From the NCBI RefSeq assembly GCF_028752835.1, contig NZ_CP087952.1, positions 124,001 to 188,000 of the forward strand: DNA of 64,000 bases. The letters are read 5' to 3'. The DNA comes from Desulfosarcina sp. BuS5 (lineage in GTDB: Bacteria > Desulfobacterota > Desulfobacteria > Desulfobacterales > BuS5). Of this stretch, positions 27,210 to 36,469 are shown piece after piece (within the stretch, counting starts at the first letter, position 1; each line of letters begins with the position of its first letter). The notes beneath the pieces are model-generated. The model was not told the DNA's origin. It did not search any database and was given only the letters and a program-made list of their open reading frames with translations. The position numbers were made by a program, and so were the translations under genes.

Positions 27210-29057
27210 GTGCATAATATCGTTTTTAAAAATACAGGGGAATCAATAGCTGTTGAACATGCAACAACTATCCTGGAAGCATTGCAGCAGCGCTCCTTTT
27301 TTGTAAGAAGCGATTGCGGCGCTAAAGGTTTATGCGGCAAATGCGTTGTAAATGCCGGCCCCTCAAAAAATTTATCACCTGTAACTGAATCTGAAACCAC
27401 ACTTCTTACCCTTGATCAGCTTGCCTCCAACTGCCGCCTTGCCTGCCAGGCCAAAATAACGGGGGACATTACAGTATCTGTTCTTGAAGAGAGTGATAGC
27501 GGCAAAGGAATCGAGGCAAAAACAGACATTAGAAAAAAATATTTTACCAATCCCCTGGTTGAACGGATTTTCGTGCCGCGGGTTCAGGTTCCTGTTGATA
27601 ATAACGGGGTTTGTTTTGATCTGGCAGGTCTGATTTTAAACAGAGCATCCACGGTTCAAAAAGAAAAAATTTTTTTCAAAGAACCGGAAGTCCTGCGCCA
27701 GCTGGCCGGTCTTTCGGAAACTGAAAAAGAAATTACGCTGGTTTTTCATCGCCAAAAGGGTATTACTGCTGTGCTACCCGGTACAAGGGAGCCCTGCCTT
27801 GGACTATCCGTTGATCTGGGAACTACGACAATAGCTGTATATTTATGCGATTTTAAAACCGGTAAACTTCTATCAGCAAAATCAACCGCCAATCCACAGA
27901 GGTGTTACGGGGAAGATATTATAAGCCGAATAGCGGCAACAGGGCAGGCACCCGGAAATTTAAAAAAAATGCAGTCTCTCGTGGTGGAGGCAATCAATTC
28001 GACTGTCAATCTGTGCCTTGTAGAAGCAGGTTTTTCCAGTCTTGATATTGATGAAGCCGTTGTGGCCGGCAATACAACCATGGAGCAGATTTTTGCGGGT
28101 TTCCATCCCCGGGGGCTTGGCCGAGCGCCCTTTTTTCCTGTAAGCAGGCTTCTGCCTGATCTGAAGGCCGCTGATTTAGGGTTGAATCTGAATCCCGGCA
28201 CAAATATTCATCTTTTCCCGGTCATATCAGGATTTATCGGCGGTGATACCCTGGGTGTGATGTTGACTGAAGATGTCTATAATTGTAATGAAAATCTTCT
28301 TGTTATTGATATAGGAACCAACAGCGAACTGGTTTTAAGCACACACGCCGAAATATGGGCTGCCAGTTGCGCTACTGGTCCGGCTTTCGAAGGCGGTCAG
28401 ATTTCCTGTGGAACGAGAGCCGTTCCCGGAGCAATTTACAAAGTTGAGATCGACCCTGAAACCCGTGGCTTTGCGTACCGCGTTCTGGGAGAAAGTAAGC
28501 ATGCGGAGCCGACCGGAATTTGCGGTTCCGGCATAATCGATGCCATTGCGGCTATGCGAAAGACCAGGTTAATTCTGGAAAGCGGCTCGTTCAATAAAAA
28601 AATGCCGGAAGTTATCTTTAAAGAAAAAGCGGCCAAACAAAAGGTAGTCCTTATTAATAAAGAAAAAAACAAAGCCGGATTAGAAATAGCCATTACTCTC
28701 AGAGATGTCAGACAAATTCAATTAGCCAAGGCCGCCATGTGTGCCGGAATTGAGCTGTTGATGGAAAAAGCTAAATGCAGACGTCTGGACAGGACTGTTT
28801 TAACCGGAGCCTTTGGAGCTCAATTTAATTGGAAAAATGCGGCTGTTATTGGTATGCTGCCTGAGGCTGTCGCAAACAGCAAGATTATGCCTGAAAATAA
28901 TTTGGCCGGCGCGGGCTGTATCATGGCGCTTCTGAACAAGAAGAAAAGAAGAGAGGCTGTCAGGTTTTTAGACCATGTACAATTTACGGAACTTGCAACC
29001 GAGCCTGATTTTTCTGCAAAGTTTGAACAAGCTTTATTATTTCCGCCTATAGCGTAG
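27210..29057 (+). CDS. Corrinoid-protein reactivator (RACo-like, 2Fe-2S and ASKHA domains)
   Basis: ATP-driven reductive activator returning inactive Co(II) corrinoid to Co(I). The 615 aa start (GTG) with a [2Fe-2S] ferredoxin domain: Cys36, Cys42 and Cys45 in CGAKGLCGKC, plus Cys75 or Cys79. A linker leads to the DUF4445/ASKHA ATPase domain, with LSVDLGTTTIAVYL near residue 195 and LLVIDIGTNSELVL, and the late VLTGAFGAQFN. The single plant-type cluster fits RACo rather than RamA, which has two 4Fe-4S clusters at its C terminus. Confidence 0.92.
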   Translation: MHNIVFKNTGESIAVEHATTILEALQQRSFFVRSDCGAKGLCGKCVVNAGPSKNLSPVTESETTLLTLDQLASNCRLACQAKITGDITVSVLEESDSGKGIEAKTDIRKKYFTNPLVERIFVPRVQVPVDNNGVCFDLAGLILNRASTVQKEKIFFKEPEVLRQLAGLSETEKEITLVFHRQKGITAVLPGTREPCLGLSVDLGTTTIAVYLCDFKTGKLLSAKSTANPQRCYGEDIISRIAATGQAPGNLKKMQSLVVEAINSTVNLCLVEAGFSSLDIDEAVVAGNTTMEQIFAGFHPRGLGRAPFFPVSRLLPDLKAADLGLNLNPGTNIHLFPVISGFIGGDTLGVMLTEDVYNCNENLLVIDIGTNSELVLSTHAEIWAASCATGPAFEGGQISCGTRAVPGAIYKVEIDPETRGFAYRVLGESKHAEPTGICGSGIIDAIAAMRKTRLILESGSFNKKMPEVIFKEKAAKQKVVLINKEKNKAGLEIAITLRDVRQIQLAKAAMCAGIELLMEKAKCRRLDRTVLTGAFGAQFNWKNAAVIGMLPEAVANSKIMPENNLAGAGCIMALLNKKKRREAVRFLDHVQFTELATEPDFSAKFEQALLFPPIA

Positions 29058-29060
29058 CGA

Positions 29061-29777
29061 ATGACTGTTTTATCTGATATTAAAATCAAGCTTGATACCG
29101 AAGAATTGACAGCTTATCTTCATGAAGGTAAATCTTCCCGAAAACTGGTAACCAAAGCCGAAGAAGTCCTTAATGAATCAAAAAATCTATTGCAACCGGC
29201 CGCAGCGTATGAGCAAATAAAAATTTTGGAAGTAACTAATAACGCTGTTCTTTGTTCCGGTATAAATGCCCCCAAAGTATGGCTGAACATAGGGCAGTGT
29301 TCTGAGCTTATGAAAAAGGCGGCAGCGGCAATAACAAGTGTGGTTACTATCGGCTTTGAACTTGATAAAAGGGTAAAAAATTTGAATCTTCAGGGTGATT
29401 ACCTGTCAGCCTGGTTGATGGATGCTATCGGACTGATCGCTTTGGAGCAAGCTGTTTCGAAAATACAGCGTACCGCCGTAATCGAAGCTAAAAAAAATAT
29501 GTGGAGGACCGGGCCTTTTTTAAGCCCCGGCTCAATTGACGGCTGGCCATTATCCGAGCAAAAAAAGTTCTGCTCTCTTGTTCCCATTGATCGAATAGAC
29601 GTTCAGCTCAACAAATCGAATGTTCTTGTGCCTCTCAAGTCTGTTTCCGGAATCATTGGAATCGGACCGGAATATTCTTCGGGTAAAATCGAATCGATCT
29701 GCCGGTTTTGCGCGCAGTCTTCTTCCTGCCGCATAAGAGCGGCCAAGCTTAAAATGAAATTGCGAGGTTGTGAATGA
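29061..29777 (+). CDS. B12-dependent methionine synthase activation-domain-like protein
   Basis: The 238-aa protein resembles the reactivation (AdoMet-binding) domain of MetH, as often encoded next to corrinoid methyltransferases. Visible features are a central FELDKRVKNLNLQGDYLSAWLMDAIGLIALEQ helix region, the PFLSPGSIDGWPLSEQ segment (the RxSPGY-like loop), and a C-terminal cysteine cluster CRFCAQSSSCRIR that MetH lacks and that could hold an iron-sulfur cluster. It starts 4 bp after the RACo-like gene and overlaps the nitrilase gene by 4 bp. Role probably in corrinoid maintenance. Confidence 0.85.
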   Translation: MTVLSDIKIKLDTEELTAYLHEGKSSRKLVTKAEEVLNESKNLLQPAAAYEQIKILEVTNNAVLCSGINAPKVWLNIGQCSELMKKAAAAITSVVTIGFELDKRVKNLNLQGDYLSAWLMDAIGLIALEQAVSKIQRTAVIEAKKNMWRTGPFLSPGSIDGWPLSEQKKFCSLVPIDRIDVQLNKSNVLVPLKSVSGIIGIGPEYSSGKIESICRFCAQSSSCRIRAAKLKMKLRGCE

Positions 29778-30670
29778 AAGTTGTTATATATCAGACGAAT
29801 CCGGTTTTGCTGGATATAAAAACCAATCTTGAAAAGATAATCTCAAAAATTCAGATAGGCAAGGGAAAAGGAGCCAACCTTATTGTGTTTCCCGAACTTG
29901 CCCTGACCGGATATTTTGTCGGGCAAGATTACCATAAAGTCGCGCTGAAAATCGATTCTCCTGAAATCAAACGGCTTGCGAAGGCTAGCAAAGGGACTGC
30001 GGTAGTAGTCGGGTTTATAGAAGAATCGTTATCAATGAATTTTTATAATGCCGCGCTGATAGCAGTAGACGGAGAGGTTCGGTTTGCTTATCGCAAGCTC
30101 AATTTGCCCAATTACGGAGTTTTTGAAGAACGAAAATTTTTTTCAAACGGCAAGCGTGTGGTTGTTTTTAAGCTTTATGGATTCAATGTTGCCGTTTTTA
30201 TTTGCAACGATATGTGGCATCCGTCTCTTCCTTACCTCGGCGTAACCCAAAAAGCAGATATTTTTATCACCATTTTCAACTCATCAAAGGGATCTATGAC
30301 GAGTGAATTCGAAAATATAGAAAGCTGGGAAATTATTAACAAGTTTTATTCACGTATTTTCGGTGTTTACAATATATGCGCAAATCGTGTAGGTGAAGAA
30401 TGCTCTGCAGAAAATAGAAACACAGATGATCTTGCTGCAAACCAATATACCGACAGTTGTTTGGAAAATAGAAAAAAATACAATTTCTGGGGAGGTAGCG
30501 AAATTATCAATCCATACGGTCAGCTAATACAGAAAGGAGCTTTTTATCAGGAAGATGAAATCATCGGTAAAATTTCAAAGGATCTTCTTCGTCGAAAAAA
30601 GATAATTCTTCCCTATCTGAGAAATGATGATCCCTATTTTACGCAGCGAGAGTTAGCGCGCATTCTATAA
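29774..30670 (+). CDS. Carbon-nitrogen hydrolase (nitrilase superfamily)
   Basis: 298 aa with the complete nitrilase triad: Glu41 in VFPELALTGY, Lys108 in YRKLNLPNYGVFEE and Cys144 in VFICNDMWHP. The family hydrolyses amides or nitriles. The start codon overlaps the stop of the previous gene (ATGA), so it belongs to the methyl-transfer operon. It may act on an amide of the methylated substrate or be linked with the asnB product; both are inference. The insertion ENRNTDDLAANQYTDSCLENRKKYN near residue 215 is unusual. Confidence 0.88.
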   Translation: MKVVIYQTNPVLLDIKTNLEKIISKIQIGKGKGANLIVFPELALTGYFVGQDYHKVALKIDSPEIKRLAKASKGTAVVVGFIEESLSMNFYNAALIAVDGEVRFAYRKLNLPNYGVFEERKFFSNGKRVVVFKLYGFNVAVFICNDMWHPSLPYLGVTQKADIFITIFNSSKGSMTSEFENIESWEIINKFYSRIFGVYNICANRVGEECSAENRNTDDLAANQYTDSCLENRKKYNFWGGSEIINPYGQLIQKGAFYQEDEIIGKISKDLLRRKKIILPYLRNDDPYFTQRELARIL

Positions 30671-30815
30671 AAAAAGTGAAGCTTTTGATCCTTTTGTAAT
30701 GCAAAAATATTGGAATTTCCTTTTTTGAGTTTTAAGAATTCGGGTTTCATATGTCAGAATTAAGAAATACAAGAATTGAAACATGATTTGATTTGTATGC
30801 GATAAAATAAATACG

Positions 30816-31394
30816 TTGAAGTTGAAAAGGATGATTGTTGCATCAAGATATTTAAAGCCAAACAGAAAAAAAATGGAAAACAATCACAGGAAAAAAACAA
30901 ATACAAAACGAGCAATATGTGATGAAGTACTTATCGCTATCAGGCGTATTATTCAATCGATTGATCTTCACTCTCGATACCTTGTGAGGCAGTTTGGCCT
31001 GACCGGTCCACAGTTGATTGTCCTGAAGGAGTTATCGAGGCTCGAAGAGGTGTCGGTAGGTGAAATAGCAAAAGCGGTCAGTCTCAGCCAGGCAACAGTC
31101 ACAGGTATTCTGGAACGTCTTGAAAACCGCAGACTGATTGTCCGACAGCGCAGCAAAAAAGACAAAAGGCGGGTTCTTGTTGAGGCAACTTCTGCGTCTA
31201 AACAGCTGTTGGACAAAGCGCCGCCCCCAATGCAGGAGCATTTTATTCAACAGCTTACAAACCTCCAGGATTGGGAACAGGCGATGATTTTAAGTTCGCT
31301 TCTGAGGATAGTCTCTATGATGGATGCAAGTAAAATTGAAGCGGCACCGATTCTCGTAGCAGGACCTATTGACGAGATAGAAGAGAATCTATAG
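30816..31394 (+). CDS. MarR family transcriptional regulator
   Basis: Winged-helix regulator of about 170-190 aa. The central part, VRQFGLTGPQLIVLKELSR, VSVGEIAKAVSLSQATVTGILERLENRRLIVRQ and DKRRVLVEAT, is the MarR wing-helix DNA-binding core. The long C-terminal tail is typical of the EctR-like subgroup that controls osmolyte genes. The start is uncertain: TTG 30816, ATG 30831 or ATG 30873. It lies 145 bp after the nitrilase and may regulate the methyltransferase locus. Confidence 0.85.
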   Translation: MKLKRMIVASRYLKPNRKKMENNHRKKTNTKRAICDEVLIAIRRIIQSIDLHSRYLVRQFGLTGPQLIVLKELSRLEEVSVGEIAKAVSLSQATVTGILERLENRRLIVRQRSKKDKRRVLVEATSASKQLLDKAPPPMQEHFIQQLTNLQDWEQAMILSSLLRIVSMMDASKIEAAPILVAGPIDEIEENL

Positions 31395-31499
31395 TTCTGT
31401 GCAAATGAATTGTTGGACGAAGCTGCTACGCGGCAAAAAGAATCAAATTTAAAAAAAATCGTAACTATTCAGCTCTATCATCTGCCAAGAGGGTATATA

Positions 31500-31908
31500 T
31501 TTAAAGGAGTTGGTTCGTTATATCCATCTAAATCCATTAAGGGCAAAGATTGTTCAAGATATTAACTGGTTGAATAGATATAAGTATAGTGGGCATAGCG
31601 TCTTGATGGGGGAAAAAGAATTGCGATTGGCAGGATATAAAATATGTGCTTTCCAATTTTGGAAAAAGTATATTAAAGGGAATACAGAACTATTTTTTCT
31701 ATGTGAAAAAAGGTTTAGATCAAGGAAGACGCCCTGAGTTGGTTGGTGGAGGACTAATAAGGAGCCTTGGTGGTTGGTCTGGGCCCGGAAGTTAAGATTG
31801 AAGGGTCAAGATTGCACGAAGGGGGATGAACGGATACTTGGGGATGGCGATTTTGTGATGGATGTTTTATCCAAAGCAAATGAACGGATAGAGGTTATTA
31901 TTCTATGA
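31500..31908 (+). pseudogene. Remnant of a REP-associated tyrosine transposase (Y1 type)
   Basis: Frame 31510-31737 starts inside a typical RAYT region (VRYIHLNPLRAKIV...YSGHSVLMG). After a frame change near 31640 the match continues as VLSNFGKSILKGIQNYFFYVKKGLDQGRRPELVGGGLIRSLGGW in frame 2, and after another as DERILGDGDFVMDVLSKANERIE in frame 1 up to 31908. The N-terminal half with the HUH motif is missing. It is therefore dead, and its last codons overlap the start of gcvT. Confidence 0.8.
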
Positions 31909-33173
31909 ATGACAAACCCGGCAAAACACCTCTTTATGATATTCATGTGTCAAACAACGCCAATATGGTTGTTTTCGGCGGATATGCCATGCCTTTATGG
32001 TATGCATCTGCAAAAAAAGAACATCTTGCAGTACTTACAGGAACCGGTCTTTTTGATACAAGTCATATGTCGACCCTGATAATTGAGGGGCAGGATGCTT
32101 TTGATATTATCCAGTTATGTTTTACCCGGGATATAAGCAGGTGCATGGGGGGACACAACAGACCGATTTATGACGGCAGATCGGTTTACGGGGCTTTTCT
32201 GAACATAAAGGGCTGGGTGATCGACGATGCCATTATTTTTCGTCTTAAAGAAAAATGCTACATGGCGGTTATAAATTCCGGTATGGGAAGCATTATTGCC
32301 GAACATTTAAAGAATAATATTGGAAGCCGGGATGTAAAAATTACCGACCTGACCGACAAAGTAGGCAAAATCGATATCCAGGGCATGGATTCTGCTATGA
32401 TATTAAAAAAAATCCTCGCAGACCATGAAACAGTATTTAATGGAATGAAATATTTTTCATTCAAGGGCCATTTTGACACGGCTTATGCATCTATTGAGAA
32501 TATACGTTTAAAAGACGGCACGCCGCTGCTTTTATCAAGAACCGGATATACCGGTGAATTCGGTTTTGAAATATTTATCAATCCTGATCATCTTGTTAAG
32601 CTCTGGAAGCTGATTATGTCTGCCGGAAAACAATACGGACTTATTCCCTGCGGCCTGGCTGCCAGGGACTCTCTCAGGGCCGGCGCTATGCTGCCCCTCT
32701 CTCATCAGGATATAGGATCATGGCCTTTTATCAATCACCCGTGGAATTTTGCGCTCCCTTTTAATTCCGACCGAACCGGCTTTACAAAAAAGTTTATCGG
32801 AGATGAGGCTTTCTTGAACATCAAGAACCCGGAATTCACATATCCGTTTGCGGGTTTTGATCTACGCAAGGTTTCCGTTTCAGATCCAGCGGTTGTGCTC
32901 GATTCGCATGGCAGTATTATCGGCGATGTTCTCACCTGCGTAACAGACATGGGAATAGGAAGACAAAAGAATCGAATCTACAGTATATCGAGCCCGAAAA
33001 AACCGGACGATTTTAATGCAAAAGGCTTATGCTGCGGTTTTATTAAAGTATTAAAGCCGCTAAAATATGGAGAAATAGTAAACCTTAAAGATAAACGGCG
33101 GGAGATTAAGGTGGAAGTTGTATCGGATATCCGTCCTGATCGTACGGCGCGGGTGGGGAGCGCTGCGCTTTAG
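31905..33173 (+). CDS. gcvT: Glycine cleavage system T protein (aminomethyltransferase)
   Basis: Transfers the methylene group of aminomethyl-lipoyl GcvH to tetrahydrofolate, releasing ammonia. The 422-aa protein has the typical PLYDIHV start, FDTSHMS, a SRTGYTGEFGFEIF motif and GLAARDSLRAGAMLPL. It is slightly longer than the usual 360-aa GcvT. The gene begins at the edge of a decayed transposase. A short tandem repeat (ggagcgctgcgcttta type) follows its stop at 33155-33210. Confidence 0.92.
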   Translation: MNDKPGKTPLYDIHVSNNANMVVFGGYAMPLWYASAKKEHLAVLTGTGLFDTSHMSTLIIEGQDAFDIIQLCFTRDISRCMGGHNRPIYDGRSVYGAFLNIKGWVIDDAIIFRLKEKCYMAVINSGMGSIIAEHLKNNIGSRDVKITDLTDKVGKIDIQGMDSAMILKKILADHETVFNGMKYFSFKGHFDTAYASIENIRLKDGTPLLLSRTGYTGEFGFEIFINPDHLVKLWKLIMSAGKQYGLIPCGLAARDSLRAGAMLPLSHQDIGSWPFINHPWNFALPFNSDRTGFTKKFIGDEAFLNIKNPEFTYPFAGFDLRKVSVSDPAVVLDSHGSIIGDVLTCVTDMGIGRQKNRIYSISSPKKPDDFNAKGLCCGFIKVLKPLKYGEIVNLKDKRREIKVEVVSDIRPDRTARVGSAAL

Positions 33174-33210
33174 GAGCGGCCTTCGGCCTTTAGGAGCGCT
33201 GCGCTTTAGT
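33155..33210 (+). repeat. Short repeat after gcvT
   Basis: The motif GGGAGCGCTGCGCTTTAG occurs at the stop codon and recurs as AGGAGCGCTGCGCTTTAG about 31 bp later, with a GAGCGGCCTTCGGCCTTTAG unit between. This gives small hairpins in the gcvT-gcvH gap. Confidence 0.55.
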
Positions 33211-33254
33211 GGTTATGGGAGAAATTCCGGAGTATATTCTTGAGGAGGAACTAA

Positions 33255-33653
33255 ATGAAAGATATTGATGAATTAAATATTCCTGATCATATTAAATACG
33301 GTGATACTCACGAATGGGCTGAATTAAAGGGGGATATGGTAAAAATCGGTATCAGCGATTATGCTCAGGATCAGTTGGGCGATATTGTTTTTGTGGAACT
33401 GCCTGAAGTCGGCACCTCTTTCAGCAGGGGCGATGAATTCGGTACCGTCGAATCGGTAAAGGCTGTATCGGAACTTTATATGCCGGTGGGGGGTGAGGTT
33501 TCAGCCGTCAATGCAGCTCTTGGCGATGCACCGGAACTTGTCAATAATGACCCTTACAACGCGGGCTGGATGATAGAGATAAAGTTGATCAATAAGGAGG
33601 AATTAACAGACCTGATGGATAAAACCGCTTATTTGAAGATGCTGAAAGGATAA
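33255..33653 (+). CDS. gcvH: Glycine cleavage system H protein
   Basis: Lipoyl carrier of the glycine cleavage system. The 132 aa contain the lipoylation site Lys69 in GTVESVKAVSELYMP, with YAQDQLGDIVFVELPEVG before and PYNAGWMIEIK after it. Strong SD GAGGAGGAAC precedes the ATG. The gene is 4 bp upstream of gcvPA. The lipoate is presumably attached with LipB and LipA encoded at the end of this operon. Confidence 0.96.
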   Translation: MKDIDELNIPDHIKYGDTHEWAELKGDMVKIGISDYAQDQLGDIVFVELPEVGTSFSRGDEFGTVESVKAVSELYMPVGGEVSAVNAALGDAPELVNNDPYNAGWMIEIKLINKEELTDLMDKTAYLKMLKG

Positions 33654-33657
33654 CAGG

Positions 33658-34986
33658 ATGCGTTATCTTCCACACACAGAAGAAGAGATTGCCGCCATGC
33701 TCGATCTGGTGGGGGTGAAACGGCTGGATGATCTTTTCTCGTCTATTCCCGACAATTGCCGCAAGAAAAGTCTTAACCTTCCGGATGCAATGACTGAATG
33801 GGAATTAAACCTTCACATGGACAGTCTGGCTGAAAGCATGGCCGGGCCGCCTGCTTATAAGGTCTTCCTGGGTGCGGGCAGGTATGATCATTTTATTCCG
33901 GCTTCTGTGACCCACTTGCTGAACCGTTCTGAATTTGTGACTGCCTATACTCCTTATCAGCCTGAAATGAGCCAGGGTACCCTTCAAGCTATTTATGAGT
34001 ATCAGACCCTTGCAGCCAGGTTGATGGGAGTCGATTTAGCCACGGCCTCACATTATGACGGGGCCACCGCTTTGGCGGAAGCACTCTTAATGGCGGTACG
34101 TAAAACAAAAAAAAATAAAATAGCAGTATCAGGCCTGATACATCCGGCCTGGCTGGATGTTGTAAATACTTATTTTGCGCCCGGGGACTGTGAAATTATC
34201 AGGCTACCCTGGACAAAAGAAGGAAGAACCGACCTTTCAGTTATAGAAAAAAGAGAAGATCTGGCTGCTGTTGCGATACAGTCCCCTAATTTTTTTGGAT
34301 GTATAGAAGATCTTAAAGCTGCGGGTAAAAAAATAGATGCAATCAAAGCCCTCGTTATTGTATCCTTTACCGAAGCCCTGGCATACGGACTTTTAAAAAG
34401 CCCTGGGAATTGCGGCGCGGATATTGTTTGCGGTGAAGGACAGAGCCTTGGACTGCCGCAAGCCTTCGGCGGACCCGGTCTAGGCATGCTCGGCAGCAGA
34501 TCCGAATTTATGCGCCTTCTTCCGGGCCGTCTGGTGGGCCGGACAAAAGATATAGACGGAATGCCCGGTTTTGTGCTGACCCTGGCAACAAGGGAGCAGC
34601 ATATCCGCCGTGAAAAAGCGACTTCAAATATTTGCTCCAACAACAGCCTCTGCGCCTTGGCTGCTGTAATCTACATGGCTTCCCTCGGCGGAACAGGTAT
34701 TCGACAACTGGCCCAGCTTAACCATGACAAGGCCCAATACCTGAAAACTGAACTGAAAAAAGCCGGTTTTAACATTCCGTATTCAAGCCCGGTTTTTAAT
34801 GAGTTTGTAGTTGAGTTCCAGCCGGATTTTAAAAAAATATATGACCGGCTCCTGGAAAAGAAAATTATAGCCGGTCTTAATATAGAGCCATATTTCCCCG
34901 AACTGCCTGGTCGGTATCTCTTGTGCGTTACAGAAACCATTACCAAAAAAGATATGGATGCTTTAATAAAAGAGGTGCAATTATGA
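33658..34986 (+). CDS. gcvPA: Glycine dehydrogenase (decarboxylating) subunit 1
   Basis: One half of the two-part P protein that decarboxylates glycine with PLP. The 442-aa protein starts with the typical MRYLPHTEEEIAAML, contains FLGAGRYDHFIPASV, TAYTPYQPEMSQGTLQ and YDGATALAEA, and a glycine-rich PQAFGGPGLG. Its stop overlaps the gcvPB start (ATGA at 34983), the usual translational coupling. Confidence 0.95.
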   Translation: MRYLPHTEEEIAAMLDLVGVKRLDDLFSSIPDNCRKKSLNLPDAMTEWELNLHMDSLAESMAGPPAYKVFLGAGRYDHFIPASVTHLLNRSEFVTAYTPYQPEMSQGTLQAIYEYQTLAARLMGVDLATASHYDGATALAEALLMAVRKTKKNKIAVSGLIHPAWLDVVNTYFAPGDCEIIRLPWTKEGRTDLSVIEKREDLAAVAIQSPNFFGCIEDLKAAGKKIDAIKALVIVSFTEALAYGLLKSPGNCGADIVCGEGQSLGLPQAFGGPGLGMLGSRSEFMRLLPGRLVGRTKDIDGMPGFVLTLATREQHIRREKATSNICSNNSLCALAAVIYMASLGGTGIRQLAQLNHDKAQYLKTELKKAGFNIPYSSPVFNEFVVEFQPDFKKIYDRLLEKKIIAGLNIEPYFPELPGRYLLCVTETITKKDMDALIKEVQL

Positions 34987-36446
34987 ATGACAATTCGGTT
35001 GCCGGAGGCCTGATTCTAAACGAAAAAATGCTCTGGGAGCGTGGAAAAAAAGGGAGATCCGGTTTTTCCCTGCCGAAGCGTGATGTAAAAGAATGCCTGC
35101 TTGATCACGAACTTACAGGCTCAGGATCAGGACCCGATTTGCCGGACCTTAGCGAAATAGATGTTATTCGCCATTTTACAAGGCTATCCACCTGGAATTT
35201 CGGTATAGATACCGGCCTGTATCCTTTGGGCTCCTGCACCATGAAATATAATCCCAAAACCAACGAAAGGCAGGCGGCTCTTACAGGTCTGGCAGGCTCT
35301 CATCCCCTGCTGCCTTCTGATTTTTCCCAGGGCGCGCTGGAATTGATGTTCAAGTTAGAGCAGTTTCTGGCGGAAATAACAGGGCTGGATGCGGCTACAC
35401 TTCAGCCCGGAGCCGGTGCCCATGGAGAACTATCCGGAATGCTTATGATCAACGCCTGGCACAAGGCCAAGGGCTCGCCCAGATCAAAAATCATAATCCC
35501 GGATACCGCTCATGGAACAAACCCCGCAAGTGCTGCGCTCTGCGGATTCACGCCGGTGCATATACTGTCAAATGAGAAAGGCATCCTTTCTTCCGAAGAT
35601 GTTGCTGCTGTAATGGATGATGATACAGCCGGTATCATGGTAACAAATCCCAATACTCTGGGTCTGTTCGAAGAAAACATCGTGCAAATAACCGAATTGG
35701 TACATGCAAAGGGAGGGCTGGTATATTGTGACGGCGCAAACCTGAATGCCGTTATGGGAATTGTCGATATGAAGAGAATCGGGATAGATATAATGCACCT
35801 GAATCTGCATAAAACATTTTCAACCCCCCACGGAGGGGGCGGTCCCGGTTCCGGTCCTGTCTGTGTTACAAAGATGCTTGAACCTTTTTTGCCGGTCCCC
35901 AGGGTTATAAAAAAAGGCGGCAAGTATATTCTTTCGGAAGAATTTCCCAATTCCATAGGCCGGCTGCTCGCCTTTCACGGGCATTTCAGCGTTCTGGTAA
36001 AAGCCTACAGCTATATCCTCAGTATGGGAGCCGAGGGATTAAAAAAAGCCAGCAGTCTGGCCGTTCTTAATGCAAATTATATTAAAGAGAAGCTCAAGGA
36101 CCTGTTTCATCTTCAATTTGACCGCCCCTGTATGCACGAAGTTGTTTTTTCGGATCATAAGCAGGAGCAGAATAAGATCTCGACCCTCGATATTGCCAAG
36201 CGCCTGATGGATTTCGGTTTTCACCCGCCTACTATCTATTTCCCGCTGGTGGTCAAAGGCGCGATCATGATTGAACCGACTGAAACCGAATCAAAGGATG
36301 ATATAGATTCTTTTATTGCCGCAATGAGAACAATTGCCCATGAGGCGGACAACGACCCTGAAATTCTCAGACAGGCTCCTTCAAAATGCAAAGTCAAACG
36401 GATGGACGAAACAACTGCGGCTCGCAAGCCGCAGCTTTGCGGGTAA
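34983..36446 (+). CDS. gcvPB: Glycine dehydrogenase (decarboxylating) subunit 2
   Basis: Second half of the two-part P protein, carrying the PLP lysine Lys277 in HLNLHKTFSTPHGGGG. The 487-aa form from ATG at 34983 is chosen because this ATG overlaps the gcvPA stop; an upstream in-frame ATG at 34923 lies inside gcvPA. Other motifs are LYPLGSCTMKYNPK, LQPGAGAHGELSGML and DTAHGTNPASAA. Confidence 0.95.
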   Translation: MNDNSVAGGLILNEKMLWERGKKGRSGFSLPKRDVKECLLDHELTGSGSGPDLPDLSEIDVIRHFTRLSTWNFGIDTGLYPLGSCTMKYNPKTNERQAALTGLAGSHPLLPSDFSQGALELMFKLEQFLAEITGLDAATLQPGAGAHGELSGMLMINAWHKAKGSPRSKIIIPDTAHGTNPASAALCGFTPVHILSNEKGILSSEDVAAVMDDDTAGIMVTNPNTLGLFEENIVQITELVHAKGGLVYCDGANLNAVMGIVDMKRIGIDIMHLNLHKTFSTPHGGGGPGSGPVCVTKMLEPFLPVPRVIKKGGKYILSEEFPNSIGRLLAFHGHFSVLVKAYSYILSMGAEGLKKASSLAVLNANYIKEKLKDLFHLQFDRPCMHEVVFSDHKQEQNKISTLDIAKRLMDFGFHPPTIYFPLVVKGAIMIEPTETESKDDIDSFIAAMRTIAHEADNDPEILRQAPSKCKVKRMDETTAARKPQLCG

Positions 36447-36469
36447 CAACGTGAGCGCGTCAGTTAGGT

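Noticed and set aside
31395-31904. Glycine riboswitch upstream of gcvT
   Set aside because: The leader is occupied by the frames of a decayed transposase; no tandem aptamer pattern found.
34923-34982. Upstream start for gcvPB
   Set aside because: It would lie inside gcvPA; the ATG at 34983 overlaps the gcvPA stop as usual and fits the family.
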